Source: an uncultured Ignavibacteria bacterium (GTDB lineage: Bacteria; Bacteroidota; Ignavibacteria; SZUA-365). Taken from it: a stretch of 64,000 nt of DNA. How positions within the stretch are numbered: the stretch's first letter is position 1; every line of letters starts with the position of its first letter. The position numbers were made by a program, and so were the translations under genes. Positions 18,796 to 29,013 of this stretch are shown one piece after another. Where the stretch lies: positions 270,334-334,333 of the forward strand of contig CAJXVM010000002.1 in NCBI GenBank assembly GCA_913061095.1, in the 5' to 3' direction. The notes beneath the pieces are model-generated. The model was given only the letters and a program-made list of their open reading frames with translations, did not search any database and was not told the origin of the DNA.

Positions 18796-20724
18796 ATGTG
18801 CGGATTCGCTGGCATTTTCAAGTACAACGCGACCTCCCCCGAAATCACCGATGACCTCCTGACGCGGATGGGCGACACCATCGCGCATCGGGGGCCGGAC
18901 GATGCGGGGACGTTCATCTCGAGTTGCGGACGCACGGGATTCTCCTTCCGGCGGCTCTCCATCATCGATCTCTCCGCGGCGGGACACCAGCCGATGTCCA
19001 CTCCCGACGGACGCATCACGCTGGTCTTCAACGGCGAGATCTACAATCATGCAGAGCTGCGGCGCGAACTCGAGGCGGCGGGCTACGGCTACCGGTCACG
19101 CACCGACACGGAGACGATTCTCTACGCCTACGCGCACTGGGGCGAGCGCTTCGTCGAACGCCTGCACGGCATGTTCGCCATCGCGATCTGGGATGCGAAT
19201 CTCGAACGCCTGTTCCTCTACCGCGATCGCGTCGGCATCAAGCCGCTGTACTACGCCGATCATCACGGCACGCTGGTGTTCGGATCGGAAATCAAGGCCA
19301 TGCTCGAAGTGCCGGGCATGCGGCGCGAGGTCAGCCGCGAGGCGCTGTATCACTACTTCACCTACATCCACACGCCCGCGCCGTGGACCCTCTACGACGG
19401 TGTGTACAAACTGCGGGCGGGATATTACCTCGTCGTGGATGCCAGCGGCGACCTGCGCCTCGAACGCTACTGGGATCCGCTCGGCCACCGGGAGGAGGGC
19501 TTCCCCTACGACGATGAACAGGCTGTGATCGGGCGCATCCGCGCGCTGTTCAGCGAGGCGGTGGAAAAGCGGATGATGTCGGACGTGCCCTTCGGCGTCT
19601 TCCTCAGCGGCGGCATCGACTCCAGCGCCAACGTCGCGTTCATGTCGGAGCTGATGGATCGTCCGGTGGACACGTTTACCGTCGCCATCCGGGGACAGGA
19701 GGACACCAACGAGTTCCAGTGGGCGCGCCGCATCGCGGAGCGCTATCACACGAATCACCACGAGAGGGTGATCGACGACAGCGGTTTCCTCGACCTCCTG
19801 CCCACCATCGTGCATCACCAGGACGAGCCGCTGGCCGATCCGGTCTGCTTCCCGCTGTACCACGTCTCCAAACTCGCGCGCGACAGCGGCACCATCGTCA
19901 TCCAGGTGGGGGAAGGATCCGACGAGCAGTTCGCCGGCTACGAAAGCTACCTCCGCGCCGCGCGGATGCTGCGGCTGGGACGCGCCCTGCGTCCCGTACC
20001 GAAGCTGCTGACACGCGCGGGATACCGCATGCTCACTCCCCTGCTGCGCAGCCGGCGGGTGGATTACCGGCAGAACGTCATCCGCAACGTGATGGAAAAG
20101 CAGCCCGCGTTCTGGGGCAATGCCATCGGCTTCTACGAGAAGGAAAAGCGGCGGGCGCTGAATCTCGAGACCTTCGACGGACTCGACCTCTTCTCCTCCT
20201 ACGCCCTCGCCGAGGAGCGCTATAACAACGCAGTACGGGCGGGCTACGGCGGCGACATGCAGAAGATCATCTACTGGGAAATCAAGAACCGGCTGGCCGA
20301 ACTCCTGCTCATGCGCGTCGACAAGATCACCATGGCGGTCAGCCTCGAAGCCCGCGTGCCCTTCCTGGATCACAAGATGGTGGAGTTCAGCATGAACATT
20401 CCATCCGCCATGAAGACGAAAAACGGCACGCCGAAATACATCCTCAAGGAGGCGATGCGCGGCATCCTGCCCGATGAGATCATCGACCGGAAGAAAATCG
20501 GCTTCGCCGGATCGGGCAAGAACATGCTCACGCCGGAGATCCTGCGGCATGCGCGCTCGATTCTGCTCACGCCGCGTCATGATTATTACAATCCTTCGTA
20601 TATTCGCGCATTGCTCGACGAGTACGAGCGCAGCCGGATCAACTTCACGCCGCAGATATGGGCGCTGTACAACTTTGAACTCTGGCACCGCTGGTGGATC
20701 GAGGGCGACCGCAGCCTCTCCTGA
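18796..20724 (+). CDS. asnB: Asparagine synthetase (glutamine-hydrolysing)
   Basis: 642 residues. The start is fixed by Cys2 (MCGFAGIF), the glutaminase nucleophile after Met removal. The Ntn-type glutaminase domain (1-~210) contains FNGEIYNH; the synthetase domain has the PP-loop FLSGGIDSS, VGEGSDEQFAGY, and a C-terminal RVDKITMAVSLEARVPFLD segment. It converts aspartate and glutamine to asparagine with ATP. Paralogues of this length also occur in polysaccharide clusters as amidotransferases, and the two membrane-protein neighbours leave that possible. It is 24 bp from the next gene, so co-transcription is likely. Confidence 0.93.
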   Translation: MCGFAGIFKYNATSPEITDDLLTRMGDTIAHRGPDDAGTFISSCGRTGFSFRRLSIIDLSAAGHQPMSTPDGRITLVFNGEIYNHAELRRELEAAGYGYRSRTDTETILYAYAHWGERFVERLHGMFAIAIWDANLERLFLYRDRVGIKPLYYADHHGTLVFGSEIKAMLEVPGMRREVSREALYHYFTYIHTPAPWTLYDGVYKLRAGYYLVVDASGDLRLERYWDPLGHREEGFPYDDEQAVIGRIRALFSEAVEKRMMSDVPFGVFLSGGIDSSANVAFMSELMDRPVDTFTVAIRGQEDTNEFQWARRIAERYHTNHHERVIDDSGFLDLLPTIVHHQDEPLADPVCFPLYHVSKLARDSGTIVIQVGEGSDEQFAGYESYLRAARMLRLGRALRPVPKLLTRAGYRMLTPLLRSRRVDYRQNVIRNVMEKQPAFWGNAIGFYEKEKRRALNLETFDGLDLFSSYALAEERYNNAVRAGYGGDMQKIIYWEIKNRLAELLLMRVDKITMAVSLEARVPFLDHKMVEFSMNIPSAMKTKNGTPKYILKEAMRGILPDEIIDRKKIGFAGSGKNMLTPEILRHARSILLTPRHDYYNPSYIRALLDEYERSRINFTPQIWALYNFELWHRWWIEGDRSLS

Positions 20725-20748
20725 TCCCGTGCCGCTCCGTGGTAACAC

Positions 20749-21813
20749 ATGCCGGAACAGAAAAAACGCATCCCCTGGATCGACGCCCTGCGCGGACTCG
20801 CCATCATCCTCATGGTGCCCGCGAACCTCTCGCCGTATTTCTCGGAGCCGCACCCGATGTGGTTCCGCATCCTCGGCTCCTTCGCCGCGCCGACCTTCAT
20901 CATGCTCAGCGCGGGCATGGTCGTGCTCACCGGCGACCGGCACGACGAGCGCTATTACCTGAAGCGCGGCGCCATCATCATCGGCATCGGCATGCTGCTC
21001 GACATCCTCCTGTGGCGCATCTTTCCATGGACGTCCTTCGACGTGCTGTATCCCATCGGTCTCGGGCTTCCGCTCATCTACCTGCTTCGGCGCGTGGATG
21101 CGCGCGAGCTGCTGTACATCTCGGTCATCATCTTCCTCGCCACCTACGTGCTGCAGGTCTTCTTCGGATACCACGCCGAGCCGCTGGAGGTCTACTTCGA
21201 CGACATGTTCGCGCCGTCGATCGGACGCATCCTGCAGAGCTGGTTCATCGACGGCTGGTTCCCCGTCTTCCCGTGGATCGGATACGCCGTTCTGGGCGCG
21301 CTGTTCTTCCGCACGCTCTTCCGTGAGAACTCCGGCGTGTCGAACCGCTTCCTGATGCTCGGCGCAACGCTGACCGCGATCGGATTCGCGCTGCTGTTCG
21401 TCCCGCTGCCCTTCGTACGCAACCTCGCCGACGGCGCCATCCTCGAATCCCGCGGCGGTTATTCCGAGATCTTTTATCCCCCCACCTTCGCCTACATCTT
21501 CACCTCCATCGGCATCGTCATGCTCTTCTCCGCCCTGCTGCGGCGGACGAAGTTCTTCGGCGTGCTCACCGTGCTCGGCTTCTTCGGCCGCTACTCGATG
21601 ATGGTGTACATCCTGCACCAGGTCATCGGCGCGCTGGTCATCGAACCCGCGACCATCGCCATGGGCTATGAATCCATCACCTCCGGACCATGGTTCACCT
21701 TCGTCAATCTCGTCGTCCTCGGCACCATCTACGCCATCTGCTACGGCATCGAGCGCATCAAGCGCCGCCACCGCCCGGAATCCACGGTGCTGCAGGTACT
21801 GTTCGGGAAATAG
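20749..21813 (+). CDS. DUF1624 / heparan-alpha-glucosaminide N-acetyltransferase-like membrane protein
   Basis: 354 residues with about 10 membrane helices. The N-terminal IPWIDALRGLAIILMV matches the DxxRG signature at the start of the DUF1624/HGSNAT acyltransferase-like family. The family transfers acetyl groups across membranes to sugars in the best-known cases; the bacterial substrate is usually unknown. Downstream of asnB by 24 bp and probably the end of that transcript. An acyltransferase-3 family member is the alternative. Confidence 0.7.
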   Translation: MPEQKKRIPWIDALRGLAIILMVPANLSPYFSEPHPMWFRILGSFAAPTFIMLSAGMVVLTGDRHDERYYLKRGAIIIGIGMLLDILLWRIFPWTSFDVLYPIGLGLPLIYLLRRVDARELLYISVIIFLATYVLQVFFGYHAEPLEVYFDDMFAPSIGRILQSWFIDGWFPVFPWIGYAVLGALFFRTLFRENSGVSNRFLMLGATLTAIGFALLFVPLPFVRNLADGAILESRGGYSEIFYPPTFAYIFTSIGIVMLFSALLRRTKFFGVLTVLGFFGRYSMMVYILHQVIGALVIEPATIAMGYESITSGPWFTFVNLVVLGTIYAICYGIERIKRRHRPESTVLQVLFGK

Positions 21814-21872
21814 CCTTCGTGATCCAGTTCGAGATCTTTTCTGAAACGTGAATCCGCGTCCGTCAATTGGTA

Positions 21873-21901
21873 TTGACACGCATCACGTGACACGTTACAT
21901 T
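21873..21901 (+). promoter_or_regulatory. Sigma-70-like promoter of higBA with internal repeats
   Basis: TTGACA (21873-21878), 17-bp spacer, TACATT (21896-21901). The spacer holds the palindrome TCACGTGA (21883-21890), and TGACACG occurs twice 14 bp apart (21874, 21888). These are plausible binding sites for the HigA antitoxin. The -10 box ends only 5 bp before the higB ATG. Confidence 0.6.
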
Positions 21902-21906
21902 GGATC

Positions 21907-22188
21907 ATGATCAAGTCGTTTGCTGATCGACGGACTGAGCACCTCTATATCCACGGCCGATCCCGGGGATTTTCGCCTGAGGTGCTTCGACGTTCGATCC
22001 GCAAATTGGACGCACTGGACGCAGCATCGAATGTGATCGACCTGCGGATTCCGCCCGGGAACAGGCTGCACACCCCGAAAGGTGACCGGCGAGGGCAATA
22101 TGCGATTGCGATCAATGACCAGTGGCGCATCTGTTTCCGTTTCCTGGATGGTGATGCGTACGACGTCCAAATCACTGATTATCACTAG
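21907..22188 (+). CDS. higB: HigB-type toxin (RelE/ParE superfamily)
   Basis: 93 residues. The start is typical (MIKSFADRRTEHLY), with the family motif LRIPPGNRLHTPKGDRRGQYAIAINDQWRICFRF split over residues ~47-83: the GNRL segment and the DQWRICFRF strand carrying the active-site Arg. HigB toxins cleave mRNA on the ribosome. The gene order toxin then antitoxin, with a 16-bp gap to higA, is the hallmark of higBA. The predicted promoter leaves almost no 5' leader. Confidence 0.92.
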   Translation: MIKSFADRRTEHLYIHGRSRGFSPEVLRRSIRKLDALDAASNVIDLRIPPGNRLHTPKGDRRGQYAIAINDQWRICFRFLDGDAYDVQITDYH

Positions 22189-22204
22189 TCGGACATAGGT
22201 GATC

Positions 22205-22510
22205 ATGAAAAAAATGAGTAGAACCCAACGACCAACCCACCCCGGCGAAATACTCCGGGAGGATTTCCTGACCGATTATGGTTTAACCGTCACGCAGCTC
22301 GCGCAGGCCATCGGTGTCTCGCGGCAGACAATCAACGAGTTGCTGAGAGAGCGGCGCGCGCTGAGTCCCTCAATGGCTCTGCGCCTGGCGCGTCTCTTCG
22401 GTAATACGCCGGAATTCTGGCTCAACCTGCAACGCGCAGTGGATCTCTGGGATGCACGTACATCGCAGGAACAGGAGATCCGGCGGATCAAATCCCTGAA
22501 TCCCGCCTGA
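22205..22510 (+). CDS. higA: HigA-type antitoxin, XRE family
   Basis: 101 residues with the HigA signature HPGEILREDFL and a helix-turn-helix (LTVTQLAQAIGVSRQTINELLRERR split across residues ~30-55), then NTPEFWLNLQRAVDLW. It neutralises HigB and represses the operon. The ATG at 22205 is chosen; a GTG six bases upstream is in frame. Followed by a short pyrimidine-rich repeat and a convergent gene. Confidence 0.93.
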   Translation: MKKMSRTQRPTHPGEILREDFLTDYGLTVTQLAQAIGVSRQTINELLRERRALSPSMALRLARLFGNTPEFWLNLQRAVDLWDARTSQEQEIRRIKSLNPA

Positions 22511-22517
22511 TCTCTTC

Positions 22518-22567
22518 AGCCTTTTACGCCTTCACCCTTTACACCTTTACCTCTTCACCCCTTCACG
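22518..22567 (+). repeat. Pyrimidine-rich short imperfect repeat between convergent genes
   Basis: About five imperfect copies of a CTTCACC/CTTTACACC-like heptamer fill the space between higA and the convergent DUF2279 gene. There is no hairpin and no ORF. It may be slippage-derived. Confidence 0.4.
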
Positions 22568-22572
22568 AAAAC

Positions 22573-23508
22573 CTAAAAATACAATCCATAATAAATCGCC
22601 GAGGGGGTGATGCGGATGGCCGGGGCCGGCCAGTGGAAGAGGTTGAGCGACTCGCGCACGAAACGCAGGAAGGCGGTGTCGCCGGGGATGATCTTGCGGA
22701 AGTCGTAATCCAGCGCGATGTACCACTCCTGCTCGCCCTGCCCCACGCCCCCTGAGGAATTGTAGACGCCGTCGCCCAGCATGGTGCGGTTGGCGCCGTA
22801 GCCCACGGCGATCCCCAGCCAGTCCGGCCAGTACGGACGCATGCCCGCGGGCAGCACGTCCTCCACGGCCAGCGTCAGCCAGTAGGTAAAACCGTCATAG
22901 TCGCGCAGGTAATCGTGCTCGATCCATCCCTTTTTCACTGACGGCGAAGGATGATAACTCATCTTCAGATTCACGCTCTGCAGTTCCGGCACCGCGCGCT
23001 GCAGGTTCGGCCACGCGGCGCCCACCGCGTTCGCCCCCATGTCCCACCAGCTGAATCCCCACTTCTCGTAAAGCCCGTCGGTGATTTCCATCTCGAGCTG
23101 GAAGAGCAGCGCGAGGCTGCTGGACCATACCATCGCAGGCGTCTCCCGCATCCGCGTCCAGCGGAAGATGTGGTACAGCGCGTGCGTGTAGGTCTGCGTC
23201 CCCCAGATGTGGCCGAGCTTGTCGACGTTCAGGTCGGCGTTGTACCAGTCGTCAAAGGTGTGGAACGGTGCCCGCTGCGCGTAGTCGTCGTTGTAGAACG
23301 TGGCGAAGTAATACCCCATGATACCGGCGTTGGCCGCGAACAGCGAACCGCCCACCAGCCAGAGCCGGCCGGAATGCACGGATGCAGTGTCCTCCCCCCC
23401 AGGTACAGTGGGCACGATTCTCGGGGATGCCTGGGCATCGTCGGGAAACGCTTTCGCTACACCGCCACAGGTCAGCATGGCGGCAACAACGAGCACAACC
23501 GTCGTCAT
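22573..23508 (-). CDS. DUF2279 (YfiM-like) membrane-associated protein
   Basis: 311 residues. The ATG at 23508 is chosen: it overlaps the upstream stop by 4 bases (ATGA) and gives a signal peptide (MTTVVLVVAAMLTCGGVAKA). Family motifs include NVDKLGHIWGTQTYTHALYH and GFSWWDMGANAVGAAWP. The C-terminal half reads as amphipathic strands (EWYIALDYDFRKI), so an outer-membrane location is plausible. Function of the family is unknown. It is the last gene of the glmM-eno cluster. Confidence 0.72.
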   Translation of the reverse strand: MTTVVLVVAAMLTCGGVAKAFPDDAQASPRIVPTVPGGEDTASVHSGRLWLVGGSLFAANAGIMGYYFATFYNDDYAQRAPFHTFDDWYNADLNVDKLGHIWGTQTYTHALYHIFRWTRMRETPAMVWSSSLALLFQLEMEITDGLYEKWGFSWWDMGANAVGAAWPNLQRAVPELQSVNLKMSYHPSPSVKKGWIEHDYLRDYDGFTYWLTLAVEDVLPAGMRPYWPDWLGIAVGYGANRTMLGDGVYNSSGGVGQGEQEWYIALDYDFRKIIPGDTAFLRFVRESLNLFHWPAPAIRITPSAIYYGLYF

Positions 23509-24908
23509 TCCGCCAGTTTGACTGCCGCGCGCAGCAGCGCCTTCATCTTGCGCTCGGAATCGGCCTCGGCATAGAATCGCAGAATCGGCTCGGTGCCGGA
23601 GGCACGGATGAGCAGCCATCCGCCGTCGACGCGGAACTTGTATCCGTCGATGGTCTCGGTGCTCGTGACGCTGTAGCTGCCCAGACGCACGAGGCCCTTC
23701 TCGCAGGCCTTCAGGATGGCCTTTTTCTTTTTCTCCGTCGTGCGGAAATCGATGCGGTCGTACCACACGCGGCCGAACTCCTCGAAAATCTGCTCCACCG
23801 CCTGTCCGAGCGTGAGCTTTTTCTTCGCAAGATACTCGCAGAGCAGCAGGTTGTTGAAGATGCCGTCGCGCTCGGGGATATGCAGCGACGTGCCGACGCC
23901 GCCGCTCTCTTCGCCGCCGATAAGGATGTTCTCATCGAGCATCAGCTCGGTGACGTACTTGAAGCCCACCGGACGCTCGTACAGCTTCAGTCCGTACTTT
24001 TCGCACATGCGCGGAACGATGTCGGTGACGGAGACTGTCTTCACCACCGCGCCCTTCTTGCCAAGATCCCCGTGCAGGTATTTCAGGAGGATGGGAATCA
24101 GCAACTGCGTGCTGATGTAGTTGCCGTTTTCGTCCACGCAGCCGAAACGGTCAGAGTCGCCGTCGGTGACGAGACCGATATCGTATTTGCCACCTTTCAC
24201 CATGTCGATGAAGTCCGGCAGGTTCTTCGCCAGCGGCTCCGGCGGCGTGCCCTTGAAACCGGGATTGTGCTCGTCGTGCAGGCAGTCCACCTTCGGCAGC
24301 AGGTGCTCCATCACGCCGTAGGACGCGCCGTACATCACGTCGTACGCGATCTTCATCTTCGAGCGCGTGATCGCTCCGAGGTCGACTTTCTTCTTGATGT
24401 CGGTGATGTAGGGTTTGTGCAGGTCGATGTCGCGGATCAGCTTCTCCTTCCGAAGATCCTCCATCGAACGCAGCTTCGGCATCGTGCCTTTCTCGACGAT
24501 CTTCTGCACCGACGCCTCGACCTTCTTGATGTCCTTCATCAGCGCGGATCCGCCGAAGTCGCCCTTGATCTTGAAGCCGTTCCATTTCGGGGGATTGTGA
24601 CTGGCGGTGATCATCACGCCCGCCGCGGCCCGCTTCTTGATGATGCCGAGCGACACCATGGGAGTGGAAACCACGCCTTTCGCGAGCCAGACCGTGATGC
24701 CCTGGCTGGCGATCACCTGCGCCGCCGCCGCGGCGAAGTCCTGCGAACCGAAACGCGCATCCCCGCCCACGACGACCCCGTTGTCGATCTTCGCGTGCCG
24801 GCGGTAATGCCGCGCGAATGCCAGCGCCACACGGCGAACGTTGTCGAAGGTGTAATCCTCGGCGATGACGGCGCGCCATCCGTCGGTTCCGAACTTGATT
24901 GCAGCCAT
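23505..24908 (-). CDS. Phosphoglucomutase/phosphomannomutase family protein
   Basis: 467-residue alpha-D-phosphohexomutase with all four active-site loops: phosphoserine TASHNPPKWNG, metal loop DGDSDRFG, sugar-binding GGEESGGVG, and phosphate-binding RASGTEPILR. It interconverts hexose-1-phosphate and hexose-6-phosphate in the cytoplasm; glucose or mannose preference cannot be read. It differs strongly from the GlmM-like paralogue four genes upstream. The gap to glycerate kinase is 48 bp and it is coupled to the DUF2279 gene. Confidence 0.93.
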   Translation of the reverse strand: MAAIKFGTDGWRAVIAEDYTFDNVRRVALAFARHYRRHAKIDNGVVVGGDARFGSQDFAAAAAQVIASQGITVWLAKGVVSTPMVSLGIIKKRAAAGVMITASHNPPKWNGFKIKGDFGGSALMKDIKKVEASVQKIVEKGTMPKLRSMEDLRKEKLIRDIDLHKPYITDIKKKVDLGAITRSKMKIAYDVMYGASYGVMEHLLPKVDCLHDEHNPGFKGTPPEPLAKNLPDFIDMVKGGKYDIGLVTDGDSDRFGCVDENGNYISTQLLIPILLKYLHGDLGKKGAVVKTVSVTDIVPRMCEKYGLKLYERPVGFKYVTELMLDENILIGGEESGGVGTSLHIPERDGIFNNLLLCEYLAKKKLTLGQAVEQIFEEFGRVWYDRIDFRTTEKKKKAILKACEKGLVRLGSYSVTSTETIDGYKFRVDGGWLLIRASGTEPILRFYAEADSERKMKALLRAAVKLAE

Positions 24909-24956
24909 GATAAACCCTGAATTGATGAAAGATTCCGATAAAAAAATATAGAAAAA

Positions 24957-26120
24957 TCAGCGCGCGGATGAAATGCCGGCTTCGCCGGGATGGGGAGATC
25001 GGCGGATACGGGCGATGCGCGGCCAGGCCTCGCGAACGGCTCCGGTGAGCAGCGCTTCCGCGTTCTCCATTCCTTCACTGACCGGCATCCCCGGCGGCAG
25101 GACCGGGAAGATCGCGGCAAGTCCGAGCGCATCGGCAAGCGCATCGGGCACACCCGCCGCATCGCCGGTAAACGCGACGACAGGAATCCCCGACTCCCGC
25201 GCCTCATCGATCACACCCGCGATGGTCTTCCCTTCCTTCGTCTGTGCGTCGATGCGGCCCTCACCCGTGATGACGAGATCCGCTTCGCGCAGCGCGTCGC
25301 TGAATCCGGTCATGCGCCGCACGAAGGACGCGCCCTCGCGCAGCGGAGCCCCGCAGAATGCGGCGCAGGCGAAACCGAGTCCGCCCGCCGCCCCCATGCC
25401 CGGCGCACCCGTGTCGACATGACGCACATCCCGGCACACCACGGAGGCGAAATGCACGACGGCATGGTCCAGCGCCTCGACCTGGTTGGGACGCACGCCT
25501 TTCTGTGGGCCGTACACCGCGGTCGCCCCGCGCGCGCCGCAGAGCGGATTCCGCACGTCCACGAGCGCGGTGATGCTGATATCCCCGGGCTCTTCCGGAG
25601 GATGCACGGCCGTGACGCCGCGCAATGCCTGCAGCACGCCGCCGCCGGGATCGCGGCTGAATTCCATCCTGAAGCCCAGTCCCTCCGCGAATCCCAGTCC
25701 CGCGTCATTGGTCGCCGATCCGCCCAGCCCAATGACGATATCCGAATATCCCGCACCGGCAGCAGCCCGCACGAGCTGTCCGAGACCGGTGCTGCGGAGA
25801 TGCAGCGGGTGCCGCTCGTCCTCGCGGAGCAGCCGCCAGCCGATGCAGGCAGCGGATTCGATTACCGCGCGTCCGTCGGGGAGTGCCAGCCATGTCGCTT
25901 CCACCGTACGCCCCGTGGGATCAACGACGCGTGTGGACCGCAGCTGCGCGTTCGTGGCGCGCGCCAGCACGTCGGCCGTGCCGTCACCGCCATCAGCCTG
26001 CGGCAGCAGAATGCAGCGGGCCGCCGGGTCACACTGCGCGATTGCATCCGCAATGATTTCGGCGGCCCGCACGGCCGTCAGCGATCCCTTGAAGGAATCG
26101 GGGGCAACAAGGATGTTCAC
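24957..26120 (-). CDS. Glycerate kinase (GarK/GlxK type)
   Basis: 387 residues of the glycerate kinase type-1 family: N-terminal MNILVAPDSFKGSLTAVRAA, PQADGGDGTADVL, VIGLGGSATNDAGLG, and DLVITGEGRIDAQTKEGKT. It phosphorylates glycerate to 2- or 3-phosphoglycerate with ATP. Lying 20 bp after enolase, it would feed 2-phosphoglycerate straight to that enzyme, a sensible functional pairing. Confidence 0.93.
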   Translation of the reverse strand: MNILVAPDSFKGSLTAVRAAEIIADAIAQCDPAARCILLPQADGGDGTADVLARATNAQLRSTRVVDPTGRTVEATWLALPDGRAVIESAACIGWRLLREDERHPLHLRSTGLGQLVRAAAGAGYSDIVIGLGGSATNDAGLGFAEGLGFRMEFSRDPGGGVLQALRGVTAVHPPEEPGDISITALVDVRNPLCGARGATAVYGPQKGVRPNQVEALDHAVVHFASVVCRDVRHVDTGAPGMGAAGGLGFACAAFCGAPLREGASFVRRMTGFSDALREADLVITGEGRIDAQTKEGKTIAGVIDEARESGIPVVAFTGDAAGVPDALADALGLAAIFPVLPPGMPVSEGMENAEALLTGAVREAWPRIARIRRSPHPGEAGISSAR

Positions 26121-26140
26121 GGTCGTTCTTCGTCGCCTGA

Positions 26141-27460
<1,320 letters not shown>

Positions 27461-27488
27461 TTATAAAAGGAATTCAGTCTGTTCGGAT

Positions 27489-28865
27489 TCACAGCGCCTG
27501 CGTGTCCGCACCGAAGGCTTCAGCCGCAACCTGTGCGGCCAGCCGTCCCGCCGCGTCGGCATCCTTCGCCTCCGCGATGACGCGCATGATCGGTTCGGTG
27601 TTCGAGCTTCGCAGATGCACCCATCCCTCCTGAAAATCAATGCGTACGCCGTCCTCGGTGTTGAGGCGTTCCCCGGAGAACCGCTCGGCGGCGCGTGCAA
27701 GCACGGTGGAGGTATCGAGTCCCTCGGTGGAATAGCGGAACTTGCGGATCACGTAATCCGGCAGCATCCCGCGGAAAGAAGAAGCTGTATCGCCGTGACG
27801 CGCGAGGGCGTGCAGCACCAGCGCCGCGCCGACGAGCGAATCGCGTCCGGCATGCACCGACGGCAGGATGACCCCGCCGCTTCCCTCTCCTCCGACGATG
27901 GCGTCATGCTCCTTCATGCGTTTGACGACATTGATCTCGCCGACCGGCGAGCGCAACACTTCCGCGCCGAACATTCCGGCGACGTCGTCCACCGCGCGTG
28001 TGGTAGAAAGGTTGACGGCCACGCGGGCGTCCGTTCCTTCCCCGAGCGTGGACAGCACTGCGTATGCGGCTGTCGTGATGGAGTACTCTTCCCCGAACGG
28101 TTGTCCGAGTTCGTTGAACAGCACGATGCGGTCGGCGTCGGGATCGACGGCGATTCCGAGGTCGGCGCCGTGCGAGCGAACCGCCTCCCCGAGAGAAACG
28201 AGGTTTTCCGGAATCGGCTCCGGGGTATGCGGAAACACGCCGCTGCCGTCGCAGGCGACGCGAATCACCTCACAGCCCATGCGCTCGAGCAGCATGGGAA
28301 CCGCGACACTGCCGGAAGCATTGACGGCATCCACGGCGACGCGAAGCTTCCGCGCACGAATCGCGGGGAGATCGAGAAACGGGATGTCGAGCACGCGCTG
28401 GATATGCGCTTCGATCGCATCGCCGACGGCTTCCGCACGGCCAAGTTCTTCCCAGGAAGTTTCGCACCGTGTGCCGGCATCCGCGAGGGCGAACAGTTTC
28501 GCATTCTGTTCGGCATCGAGAAACACGCCCTCGGCGGTGAGGAATTTCAGTCCGTTCCATTCGGCGGGATTGTGGCTCGCGGTGATCGCGATGCCGCCGC
28601 GCGCCGCGCTGTGCTCGGTGTGCAGCTGCACGGTCGGAGTCGGCACCATGCCCAGATCGAGCACGTCCGCACCGCTGCTCTGCAGCGTCGCACGCACCAG
28701 ATCGGCGAACAGGCGTCCATGCGGCCTGCCGTCATAGCCGAGTACGATCGGTCCGCCATCGCACCATTTCGCGAAGGCAGATGCGTGGGGGATGACCGTT
28801 TCCGGGATGAGCGACGCGCCAACGACGCCCCGGATACCTGAAATGCTCCTGATGAGTTGCTTCAT
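27489..28865 (-). CDS. glmM: Phosphoglucosamine mutase (GlmM-like)
   Basis: 458-residue alpha-D-phosphohexomutase. Active-site loops: ITASHNPAEWNG, DPDADRIV, GGEGSGGVI, and RSSNTEPIMR. The N-terminal SISGIRGVVG and the Asn in place of Gly in the phosphate loop are typical of FCB-group GlmM-like enzymes, which make glucosamine-1-phosphate for UDP-GlcNAc. Some relatives use mannose or glucose phosphates, so substrate is likely rather than certain. First gene of the five-gene minus-strand cluster and divergent from trkH. Confidence 0.85.
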   Translation of the reverse strand: MKQLIRSISGIRGVVGASLIPETVIPHASAFAKWCDGGPIVLGYDGRPHGRLFADLVRATLQSSGADVLDLGMVPTPTVQLHTEHSAARGGIAITASHNPAEWNGLKFLTAEGVFLDAEQNAKLFALADAGTRCETSWEELGRAEAVGDAIEAHIQRVLDIPFLDLPAIRARKLRVAVDAVNASGSVAVPMLLERMGCEVIRVACDGSGVFPHTPEPIPENLVSLGEAVRSHGADLGIAVDPDADRIVLFNELGQPFGEEYSITTAAYAVLSTLGEGTDARVAVNLSTTRAVDDVAGMFGAEVLRSPVGEINVVKRMKEHDAIVGGEGSGGVILPSVHAGRDSLVGAALVLHALARHGDTASSFRGMLPDYVIRKFRYSTEGLDTSTVLARAAERFSGERLNTEDGVRIDFQEGWVHLRSSNTEPIMRVIAEAKDADAAGRLAAQVAAEAFGADTQAL

Positions 28866-29013
28866 CGATGGAATAATGAAAATGTTTCGGTGTCGAACCT
28901 CCTGTGCTCAGATCAAAACTACAACAGGGGTGACAGAGAATCAAACCTCCGCGCGCGTCATGTTGCGAAATACCGCCGGGTTGTATAGCTTTCCTTGATT
29001 ATCCGGATTGGAA

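Noticed and set aside
19096..21879. 927-codon open frame on the minus strand across asnB and the DUF1624 gene
   Set aside because: It spans two convincingly conserved plus-strand genes and has shadow-like composition (Asp/Glu/His/Arg-rich).
21907..22510. Defence island around the toxin-antitoxin pairs
   Set aside because: higBA and yefM-yoeB are 41 kb apart and flanked by housekeeping genes; no restriction, Abi, CBASS or phage gene is near either.
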